This document shows positions 1 through 6,931 of a stretch of DNA of 32,866 nucleotides, in pieces. Source of the stretch: Lewinellaceae bacterium (GTDB lineage Bacteria > Bacteroidota > Bacteroidia > Chitinophagales > Saprospiraceae); NCBI GenBank assembly GCA_029976695.1, contig JARQTN010000039.1:1-32866 (forward strand), given 5' to 3'. Under the pieces are notes generated by a model. It saw only the letters and a list, made by a program, of their open reading frames with translations. It was not told where the DNA came from and made no database searches. The position numbers were made by a program, and so were the translations under genes. Within the stretch, counting starts at the first letter, position 1. Each line of letters opens with the position of its first letter.

Positions 1-18
1 TCCATTTTCAATTTTCAA

Positions 19-1341
19 TCAAATCACCCCCCTCCCCTTCAGCTCCAGGTATTTATTGATTGTATTCACCGAGAGGTCCTTTGGGCTGGTCAACACTGCA
101 TGGGCACCGACCTGCTGCAACTTCCGGACCATGACCTGCTTTTCGTGGATCAGTTTTTCCGCAATGGTCTGGTGGTAAATCTTGCGCAGGCTTCCTGGTT
201 TGGTCCCGAGGATCTCGGACAATCCCGAATTCTGAAAGAATAATACAATGACGACATGTTTGCGTGCCAGGGCCTTGATCGATGCCAGTTGCCGTTCCAG
301 GCCGGAAAGGGATTCAAAATTCGTATACAGCAGCAACAGGCTTCGCTGTCGCACCTGCCGGGCAAGGAAAATACTGAGCCGTTCGAAATTTGCATCTGTG
401 TACCTGGTCTTCTGATGATACAATGCTTCCAGAATAAGCTGCATCTGGTTTCGCCTTCGTTCCGGCGGCACATAGGAGCTCATCCTGTGGGTAAACGTGA
501 CCAGGCCTGCACGGTCCTGCCTGTGGAGGGCGATGTAGGATAAAACCAGGGAAGCATTGATCGCATAATCCAGCAAACTCAACCCGTCAAATGGCATCTT
601 CATCAACCTGCCCTTGTCAATGACATTGATGACCTGCTGGGCGCGTTCATCCCTGTATTGATTAACCATCAGCTGGTTCCTCCGGCCAGTGGCTTTCCAG
701 TTCATTGACCGCCTGTCATCACCAGCCACATATTCCTTGATCTGCTCAAATTCCATCGTGTGTCCCAGGCGCCTTTGTTTCTTAAGCCCAACATGCTGCA
801 ATTTCTGATGGATTGCAGCGAAGCCGTATTTGCGCATCTGGATATAGGACGGGTAGACCTTGACGGTCTTTTCAGCGTCAAACATGAACCTGCGAATCAC
901 AAGGCCAATACGGCCATGCGCAAATAAATTCAATGCCCCGAAATGGTATTCGCCGCGCTTGACAGGGCGCAATGCATATTGGAGTTTTCTGGCCTGCCCG
1001 CTATCAAGGCTCATTTTCCAGCTCAAGTCCCGCCGCTGGAACTGGAAAGGGAGCTCATCGATGATTTCAAGTTGCACGGGAAAGGGATACCTGTTTTCAC
1101 ACCGGATCTCGACCGGGTTTTGGTCCCCGTTGCTCAGCCGGTCCGAAACAATCCGCTGTGCGTGTATCGGCTGCGATGGCCTGAACATGACCATGGAATC
1201 GATGAGCAGGAACACCAGGAAAAAAGCAGTTGAAAGCATCCCGGTGTAATAAAACGGTTCAGCAGCCATCCCCAGCGCAAACAGGATACAAAGGATGACA
1301 ATTACCAGGTAAAATCGCCGCGACAGGTACAGGTCTCGCAT
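19..1341 (-). CDS. DUF58 domain-containing protein (MoxR partner)
   Basis: A 440-residue protein of the DUF58 family, which almost always accompanies MoxR ATPases. Two hydrophobic helices at about residues 10-29 and 33-52 anchor the N-terminus. They are followed by a beta-rich domain and the family signature around residues 201-220 (REY/KEY, then AGDDRR, then NWKATGR). The C-terminal half is a von Willebrand A-like fold. The expected metal site DxSxS is replaced by D242-K-G-R-L, so the MIDAS lacks its serines. The ATG start lies 3 nt after the stop of the moxR gene, so the two are co-transcribed and probably translationally coupled. It is the last gene of the run inside the window; the next sequence lies outside. 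The family assignment is firm. The molecular role (a membrane client or adaptor of MoxR) is inferred from other MoxR-DUF58 pairs. Confidence 0.93.
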   Translation of the reverse strand: MRDLYLSRRFYLVIVILCILFALGMAAEPFYYTGMLSTAFFLVFLLIDSMVMFRPSQPIHAQRIVSDRLSNGDQNPVEIRCENRYPFPVQLEIIDELPFQFQRRDLSWKMSLDSGQARKLQYALRPVKRGEYHFGALNLFAHGRIGLVIRRFMFDAEKTVKVYPSYIQMRKYGFAAIHQKLQHVGLKKQRRLGHTMEFEQIKEYVAGDDRRSMNWKATGRRNQLMVNQYRDERAQQVINVIDKGRLMKMPFDGLSLLDYAINASLVLSYIALHRQDRAGLVTFTHRMSSYVPPERRRNQMQLILEALYHQKTRYTDANFERLSIFLARQVRQRSLLLLYTNFESLSGLERQLASIKALARKHVVIVLFFQNSGLSEILGTKPGSLRKIYHQTIAEKLIHEKQVMVRKLQQVGAHAVLTSPKDLSVNTINKYLELKGRGVI

Positions 1342-1344
1342 GAG

Positions 1345-2340
1345 CTATTTGGGGATTTCAATTTGATGCAGGATTTCCCGGACCACCGTTTCAGGCAATG
1401 CGCCTTCCATTTCCTTTTCCACAGACAGTGTCATGCGATGGCCAATCACGGGCGGGGCCACAGTGATGATATCATCGGGGGTGATAAAGTCCCTTCCCCG
1501 AAGCAAACCAATCGCTTTAGCCCCTGCCAACAGTGAAAGCGAAGCACGGGGAGAAGCCCCCAGCAGGATATCCGGGTGTGCCCTGGACCTGCGTACCAAC
1601 TGGACAATGAATGAAAACAGGTGTGGTTCTACATGGACCATGTGCAATGCATGTTGAAAACGGACGATATCCTCTCCTGTCACGACCGGTGAGACCCGTG
1701 CTTCCTGCCTATCAGCCTGTGCTTCGTGCGCATTTAAAAGCATTTGTGTTTCTTCAGATTCAGAAGGATATTCTACGCGGATGCGAAAAAGGAAGCGGTC
1801 CATCTGGGCCTCTGGCAACGCATAGGTCCCTTCAAGGTCGATCGGGTTTTGTGTGCCGACGATCATAAAAGGCTCAGCCATGGGGAATTGCCTGCCTTCG
1901 ATACTGATCTGGCGCTCCTCCATGACTTCAAACAAGGCGCTCTGGGTCTTCGCGGGGCTCCTGTTTATTTCATCGATCAGGATGATATTCGAGAACATTG
2001 GCCCCTTCCTGAATTCGAAATCGCTGGTTTTAAAGTTAAAAACTGAAGTACCCAGGATATCTGACGGCATGAGGTCGGGCGTAAACTGGATCCGGGTGAA
2101 CGGAACCTTGATCGTACGCGCCAGCAATTTGGCAGTCAGGGTCTTTGCCAGTCCCGGCACTCCCTCGATGAGCACGTGCCCCTTGGCCAGCACCGCAGCC
2201 AGGAGCAATTCGACCATTTCCTCCTGACCGACAATGACCTTGCCGACTTCCCTCTTGATGAGATCCAGTTTTTCCCTGATTTCGGTAAAGTCATTCCGTT
2301 CCCTGAACGGCTCGTTTGTTTGATTTTCGTTCATTTCCAT
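1345..2340 (-). CDS. MoxR-family AAA+ ATPase
   Basis: A 331-residue cytosolic AAA+ ATPase of the MoxR family, chaperone-like enzymes that remodel or mature partner complexes often linked to VWA-domain proteins. Visible motifs are Walker A (GVPGLAKT, residues 60-67), Walker B (LIDEINR, 121-127), sensor 1 (GTQNP, 162-166), an arginine finger in DRFLF (181-185) and the sensor 2 SPRAS motif near residue 264. Length is normal for the family and all catalytic residues are present. The ATG start lies 50 nt inside the end of the upstream DUF4350 frame. An alternative ATG two codons later would change little. The neighbours (DUF58 downstream; DUF4350 and DUF4129 upstream) are the usual partners. The enzyme class is certain; the substrate is unknown. 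Confidence 0.96.
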   Translation of the reverse strand: MEMNENQTNEPFRERNDFTEIREKLDLIKREVGKVIVGQEEMVELLLAAVLAKGHVLIEGVPGLAKTLTAKLLARTIKVPFTRIQFTPDLMPSDILGTSVFNFKTSDFEFRKGPMFSNIILIDEINRSPAKTQSALFEVMEERQISIEGRQFPMAEPFMIVGTQNPIDLEGTYALPEAQMDRFLFRIRVEYPSESEETQMLLNAHEAQADRQEARVSPVVTGEDIVRFQHALHMVHVEPHLFSFIVQLVRRSRAHPDILLGASPRASLSLLAGAKAIGLLRGRDFITPDDIITVAPPVIGHRMTLSVEKEMEGALPETVVREILHQIEIPK

Positions 2341-3520
2341 GATAAAAATTTTGTAATCTTTCTGTCAGCTGGAAGAGGATTTCCTCAGTCACCTTTCCAT
2401 CCGATTCAATGCGCCGGATCAGCTGAAACAGGGATGCAATAAACTGCTCGCTGTGGCCGCTCCTTTGTGTCACATACCCGATCTCCTCCCCGGAAAACGA
2501 AATATTCCGCATCTTCAGGTGGTCATGGAGATAATCCCTGAGGTAGGTGATCTTCTTCCTTGCCAGATCATCGTGATCCCCCTGGTCAAAATACAGGTCC
2601 CCGAGCGTGTGCACAAACTCCATTGACGTGTTTGAAAATTGATCTATCAATGGAATAATGCGCTGCTTCCGCCTGGCGTGAAAAATGATAAATAGCAGGA
2701 TCCCGATGAGGGAGAGGTATATCGCCACCCTGAAGCTTTTGTCACGGAGCAAAGTCGCGAACGGACTCGATGCATATGCCGGCCTTCCGGCTTTGTGGTA
2801 CTCATCCCAGATGATGGCATCACCGCCCATGTAACTCATGCAGGAAGCAACATACGCATGGTTATCGGACCTGAGCAAATTGAAGTTTGTGAAGATAAAC
2901 GGGGATGTGTGCAGGAAAAAATAGCCAGCTCCAAAGGGCACCCTGACAAAATTCGGATAATCATCCACGGTTCCAAGTACCGTTGTCCCGCTGCTCCCCG
3001 TTTTCTTGAAATACGTAAACTGGTAATCACTTTGCACGGTCCATGATTTTCCGACCTCGGGAATTAAGGACAATTGGTGCTCGAAGAGTTTCCTGCCCGC
3101 ATTGGTGGTTACCTTTTCAGAAACGTCCGGCCAAACGCTTTCCGTCTCAAGCCCCAGGGTATCAAGCAAAGAACCATCCATTTCCATGGCCGATATCAAT
3201 ACCTTCTGACCGGCCTCAACACGGGTCAAGAGCGCATTCCTGTCCAGCACGGGCAATTCGATCGTGTTGTTCAGGAAGATACTTGAAGTGTTGGGAGAAG
3301 ATCCGGGTTCCTGGGAAAGTTGGATCTGCTGATCCGACACACTGATTTCCGCTTCGGGAAACAGGACATCCAGCTCTTCAAACAGCACAAAACAGCCATA
3401 CGGAATGGTGTGGAGCCGGGAAAAACTCACCTGCCAGTTCACCTCCCGGGGCATCCCCGCCAGGATGAAATACATGATCATAAGATAAACGCCCAGCAAT
3501 ATGTAATACCTGGTTTTCAA
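2291..3520 (-). CDS. DUF4350 domain-containing membrane protein
   Basis: A 409-residue protein with an N-terminal membrane helix (about 5-22), an extracytoplasmic domain up to about residue 260, a second helix (about 265-281) followed by a basic stop-transfer stretch, and a cytosolic helical tail. The WDEYHKAG segment (238-245) just before the second helix resembles the conserved DEYH motif of DUF4350 proteins. The best start is a TTG at 3520, 7 nt after the DUF4129 stop. No in-frame ATG exists before residue 14, and TTG gives a sensible basic n-region (MKTR). The 3' end overlaps moxR by 50 nt. The family is found in MoxR/DUF4129 gene clusters. Its role is unknown; an envelope sensor or scaffold fits the topology but is only inference. 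Confidence 0.85.
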   Translation of the reverse strand: MKTRYYILLGVYLMIMYFILAGMPREVNWQVSFSRLHTIPYGCFVLFEELDVLFPEAEISVSDQQIQLSQEPGSSPNTSSIFLNNTIELPVLDRNALLTRVEAGQKVLISAMEMDGSLLDTLGLETESVWPDVSEKVTTNAGRKLFEHQLSLIPEVGKSWTVQSDYQFTYFKKTGSSGTTVLGTVDDYPNFVRVPFGAGYFFLHTSPFIFTNFNLLRSDNHAYVASCMSYMGGDAIIWDEYHKAGRPAYASSPFATLLRDKSFRVAIYLSLIGILLFIIFHARRKQRIIPLIDQFSNTSMEFVHTLGDLYFDQGDHDDLARKKITYLRDYLHDHLKMRNISFSGEEIGYVTQRSGHSEQFIASLFQLIRRIESDGKVTEEILFQLTERLQNFYHGNERKSNKRAVQGTE

Positions 3521-3527
3521 TGAATGC

Positions 3528-4253
3528 TCAATTTGGTTCTTTCAGGGTGTCAGCAAACTCCTCAAAGCGCATTTCTATCCGGGCAAAATCCGCACTGCTG
3601 AGCGCATATTCCCCATACCAAACAAATTCAAAATACCTGGTCAGGGCATTGAACTGGCTGCTGATCCGGTTTTGTCCCATTTTCTTCCTGTACTGGTCTA
3701 TTGAGGTTGACGGATCCATCTCCAGTGCTCCTGCCTGTTCGAGTTCTTTGAACATCCGTATGGTGAGGTATCTGACAGCACTGCGGTAGTCTGATTTTGC
3801 CTTAGCCTGAAGGATTTTCGCCTTAAGGTCCGCCGGTTTCAGATTTTCATCAAAGAGTTCAGCCTCCTGACCGGTTTTCCTGTCACCCTTGCGGAATGGA
3901 GAGGATTTCTGGATCCGTGTGAGATAATACAGTAAAGCGATTACGCCGATGGCAAGAAAACTGAAAAAGATGATCATGCCTGTAATGTTCCCTTCTGTTC
4001 CGAACAATTGGTCCATTTTATTCCAGAACCATCGCTTGATCCTCGACCAGAGGCTTTCATTGAATTGCCGCACGGCACCGTACTGGAAAACCGGATCCGA
4101 CCTGTAGGCATCAAGTGCAATGGTATCAAAGGCCCTTGCTTCGGACACGGACCATTCAGGATTCTCGATGGTATCCTGGCCTTGCAGATAGAGCATGTTC
4201 CCTCCCAGCAGGCACGGAAAAAAAAAGACCAGGTATCGGAAACAACGCTTCAT
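3528..4253 (-). CDS. DUF4129 domain-containing protein
   Basis: A 241-residue protein with an N-terminal signal-like helix (about 5-24), a short extracytoplasmic region, one strong membrane helix (about 91-111) and a cytosolic C-terminal domain. The C-terminus has the DUF4129 pattern: a helical region (SDYRSAVRYL, RMFKELEQAG) followed by LTRYFEFVWYGEYALS and a closing helix. DUF4129 domains are also found at the end of TgpA-type transglutaminase proteins that sit beside MoxR and DUF58, which supports a shared complex. Its ATG directly abuts the preceding stop (TAAATG at 4256-4251), so coupling of translation is likely. The family is reasonably sure; the function is not established. Confidence 0.85.
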   Translation of the reverse strand: MKRCFRYLVFFFPCLLGGNMLYLQGQDTIENPEWSVSEARAFDTIALDAYRSDPVFQYGAVRQFNESLWSRIKRWFWNKMDQLFGTEGNITGMIIFFSFLAIGVIALLYYLTRIQKSSPFRKGDRKTGQEAELFDENLKPADLKAKILQAKAKSDYRSAVRYLTIRMFKELEQAGALEMDPSTSIDQYRKKMGQNRISSQFNALTRYFEFVWYGEYALSSADFARIEMRFEEFADTLKEPN

Positions 4254-5192
4254 TTAGTATTCGCCCTCATTTTCAAAGTCATTTGACCTGCCTTCCCCGA
4301 TCCTGTTGATCCGCTCCAGGATGCTGGTTCCCTCCTTCTTTTCTCTCTGGGAATAATAGTAGATCACCAATCCGAGAATGGAATATGCATTGACAAACAG
4401 GGAACCGATCATGCTCAGGCCGTAAAGGATCATCGCCGTCGGGGACGGGCTTGCCAGGATATCACCGGCTTCGGCGGACAAAAATGAAGAAGCACCGGCA
4501 TAAAGGGTGGCCGGGAGGACAAAGATGTACGAAATGAGGGATGAAATAATGGACAGGACGATCATGGTCAGGAGTGTCCACCACCAGTCACCCTGCACAA
4601 GAAAGGCACTCTGCCGGAAACAATCGAGCAACGGGAGCCCTTCACGCACATAGATGTAAGGCGTGAAAATGAACCGGACAAACAAGTAAATGGAAATGGG
4701 TAAGCAGGCTATGATCCCGAAAGCGGCGATCAGCGGGCTGAATACCGCAGGTAAAACCGAAAAAACGGAAACGAGCAGGACCAGGCCAACAAAGAAAATG
4801 AGGCCGACCAGCAGAAATTTGCCAATCGCATTGGGTATATATTTCCAGAGGATTGAAATGGTCAGATCCTCTTCAGGATAATCCTGGTACGCATCCACAA
4901 TGGCAAAGACCAGGGCATAGAGCATCAGTGAACCCAGGAGCACCCCGATCATAAAGAGGAAACTGCTGATGGACATCATCGCGAGGCTGAAGGGTGATGA
5001 ATCGATAAACAGGTCCCTGAGCGGGCCGATCAACGGGATCATCGCCCACGTGCCCAGGAGAAACAGCGGCAGGACAAATACAATGAAGCCGGATACAAAT
5101 GGCTTGATGTTCTGGATCATGAATCTGAATGTATCCCCAATGATATCCCCGAACTCCCTGACTTTCTCAAATTCAAACCTCTGTTGTTCCAT
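4254..5192 (-). CDS. Polytopic membrane protein of the SpoIIM/MoxR locus
   Basis: A 312-residue integral membrane protein with about six long hydrophobic segments, a short cytosolic N-terminus containing FRFMIQNIKPF, and a charged C-terminal tail. The layout resembles the membrane domain family found with glycerophosphodiester phosphodiesterases and other uncharacterised Bacteroidota membrane proteins, but no catalytic motif is visible. The ATG start overlaps the end of the upstream spoIIM-like frame by 20 nt, and the stop abuts the DUF4129 start. Position between SpoIIM and DUF4129 suggests a structural part of the same envelope system. I do not recognise a specific function. Confidence 0.85.
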   Translation of the reverse strand: MEQQRFEFEKVREFGDIIGDTFRFMIQNIKPFVSGFIVFVLPLFLLGTWAMIPLIGPLRDLFIDSSPFSLAMMSISSFLFMIGVLLGSLMLYALVFAIVDAYQDYPEEDLTISILWKYIPNAIGKFLLVGLIFFVGLVLLVSVFSVLPAVFSPLIAAFGIIACLPISIYLFVRFIFTPYIYVREGLPLLDCFRQSAFLVQGDWWWTLLTMIVLSIISSLISYIFVLPATLYAGASSFLSAEAGDILASPSPTAMILYGLSMIGSLFVNAYSILGLVIYYYSQREKKEGTSILERINRIGEGRSNDFENEGEY

Positions 5193-6141
5193 GCGAGATT
5201 GCTTTTTTCGGATAGATGAAAAAATACCAGGTCACCAGAAAAAAAGATGGCAAAATGACCAGTAATCTGCCAGCAAGTCCAAGCTCCAGGTAATGCCTTG
5301 TCAGATACCCTTCAATAAATGCGGCCAGCAGCACGAAAGGAGACAGGCCAAGCATGATGAGCAAGGCATCTTTACCGGCCATCCGGAGCGAGAGCATCCT
5401 TGAATATGTGCCCGGAAAGAGGATGCTGTTCCCAATCAGCAAACCACACCCACCCGCGATGACGATCGCTGTCAGCTCCACGGCACCATGGAGGAATATC
5501 GTGGACAGGGCGACAACCAGTAATCCTTTGTTGATAAAAAAAGACAGGAAAGCACCTACCATGACGCCATTGAACAACAGGATCAGTCCTGCCGGTATGG
5601 ATCCCAGTATCCCTGCAATAAATGCATAAAAGCTGACTCGGATATTATTGGCAAAAATGCCAATGAACATCATGGAGGCATCCGTCTTCCTGTACACCCC
5701 CATGGGGTCGCCCTTGTCGATATTCTGCTGGGTCATCTGGATATAGGCATCCCCCAGGATCTGATTCGGATACTGTGGATTCAGCCATGCACTCAAAAAC
5801 CCTAAAAAAATGGAAACAGAAAATATGATCGCCGCATACCGGAATTGTTTCCTGTGCCTCCAGGCCGCAGCCGGAATTTCCTGCCTGAAGATCCTGAAGA
5901 TCCTGCTTCCAGATTCCTTTTTGCTCCGGTATATCCTGCGGTGTGCCTTTACCGCAAGCTGGTTCAGATAGGGCACAAGGTTGCTCGCAGGATAATTCGT
6001 CCGGGCATAGGCAAGGTCATCTGTGATCTGGATATACAAATCGGACAATTCGTCCGGGGACAATTGCCGGTTGTGATGCAAATAATGGTCGAATGCCTCC
6101 CAACGTTCCTTATTCGATCGGATAAACCTCGCTTCTGTCAT
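5173..6141 (-). CDS. SpoIIM-family (DUF95) membrane protein
   Basis: A 322-residue protein. The first 95 residues are charged and helical, predicted cytosolic. Five or so membrane helices follow from residue 101 on, including the typical SpoIIM core with FANNIRVSF, GAFLSFFINKG and HGAVELTAIVIAGGCGLLIG. The family is named after the Bacillus stage II sporulation protein M, but in Bacteroidota it occurs without sporulation, next to RDD proteins and MoxR clusters, so the sporulation name should not be read as a function. It is the first gene of the minus-strand run, with a clean ATG 63 nt from the divergent RDD gene. Its last 20 nt overlap the next gene. Confidence 0.9.
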   Translation of the reverse strand: MTEARFIRSNKERWEAFDHYLHHNRQLSPDELSDLYIQITDDLAYARTNYPASNLVPYLNQLAVKAHRRIYRSKKESGSRIFRIFRQEIPAAAWRHRKQFRYAAIIFSVSIFLGFLSAWLNPQYPNQILGDAYIQMTQQNIDKGDPMGVYRKTDASMMFIGIFANNIRVSFYAFIAGILGSIPAGLILLFNGVMVGAFLSFFINKGLLVVALSTIFLHGAVELTAIVIAGGCGLLIGNSILFPGTYSRMLSLRMAGKDALLIMLGLSPFVLLAAFIEGYLTRHYLELGLAGRLLVILPSFFLVTWYFFIYPKKAISHGTTEV

Positions 6142-6167
6142 CGGAATTCAAAATAAGAAGATTTTGG

Positions 6168-6175
6168 TATTTTCG
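6168..6175 (+). promoter_or_regulatory. Possible -7 element of the RDD gene
   Basis: TATTTTCG lies 29 nt before the RDD start codon in the 63-bp divergent intergenic region. It differs from the Bacteroidota TAnnTTTG consensus at one position and has no recognisable -33 TTG at the right distance. On the minus strand of the same gap I see only a near match (TTATTTTG with a one-base short core) before the SpoIIM gene. Tentative. Confidence 0.3.
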
Positions 6176-6204
6176 ATTTTTGCGGATATTTCCACCACTG
6201 TGCA

Positions 6205-6918
6205 ATGCCAGACCAGTTTACTATCCAGACATCCCAGAATGTCACCCTGCAGGTTGAGTATGCTTCCCTTGGTGACCGGATCGTTGCCACGCTCATCGAT
6301 GAATCGATCCGTATTGCCTATATTCTTCTTGCGTACCTGCTTGTCACGCCTTCATTGCAAACCACAGGCCCCTTCCCGCTCATCCTGATCCTCCTTGCCC
6401 TGCCATTTGTGTTGTACCACCTCTTTTTTGAAATGTTCAACAACGGCCAGACACCGGGCAAAAAAGCCATGCGGCTCCAGGTTGCCACCCTTGATGGGAC
6501 ACCGGTATCCATCAGAGCGTATGTGCTCAGGTGGCTGTTCCGGCTCATCGATGTCCAGTTGCTCTATGGGTTGGTTGCGATCATCGCCATTGCCTCCGGC
6601 AAAAATCACCAGCGCGTGGGAGACATGGTTGCCGGGACAACCGTGGTCAAAAAGGTAACCAGGCACAACATCAGGTCGACTATATTCGAAGAAGTGGAAG
6701 AGGACTATACACCCACTTTCATCCAGGCAAAAAGGCTCGCACCCGGCGAAGTCGAACTGATCAAGGAAGTCCTGCACAACCATTCTTCACCACGCAGCAA
6801 AGAACTCACACAAACACTTGCCCGGAAACTGGAGGGCTACCTGGAAATTCCTCCCCAACCTTCCCCCCGGGAGTTTCTTAACACGCTCTTGAAGGACTAT
6901 TCACACCTGAACAGGTAA
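6205..6918 (+). CDS. RDD family membrane protein
   Basis: A 237-residue protein with an RDD domain at about residues 20-150. The R..A...D signature is R25, A28 and D32, followed by GQTPGKK (81-87) and the end-of-domain motif HQRVGDMVAGTTVV (135-148). Three membrane helices are expected. After the domain comes an unusual cytosolic tail of about 85 residues: an acidic patch (EEVEED), then predicted helices. RDD proteins are poorly understood; some have been linked to ion/proton exchange. The gene is divergent from spoIIM and convergent with the Dna2-like gene, with only 13 nt between the stops. Family sure, role unknown. Confidence 0.92.
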   Translation: MPDQFTIQTSQNVTLQVEYASLGDRIVATLIDESIRIAYILLAYLLVTPSLQTTGPFPLILILLALPFVLYHLFFEMFNNGQTPGKKAMRLQVATLDGTPVSIRAYVLRWLFRLIDVQLLYGLVAIIAIASGKNHQRVGDMVAGTTVVKKVTRHNIRSTIFEEVEEDYTPTFIQAKRLAPGEVELIKEVLHNHSSPRSKELTQTLARKLEGYLEIPPQPSPREFLNTLLKDYSHLNR

Positions 6919-6931
6919 AGAGATGCCACCG

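Noticed and set aside
5173-6141. Sporulation gene
   Set aside because: SpoIIM is only a family name here; no other sporulation gene is present and the lineage does not sporulate.
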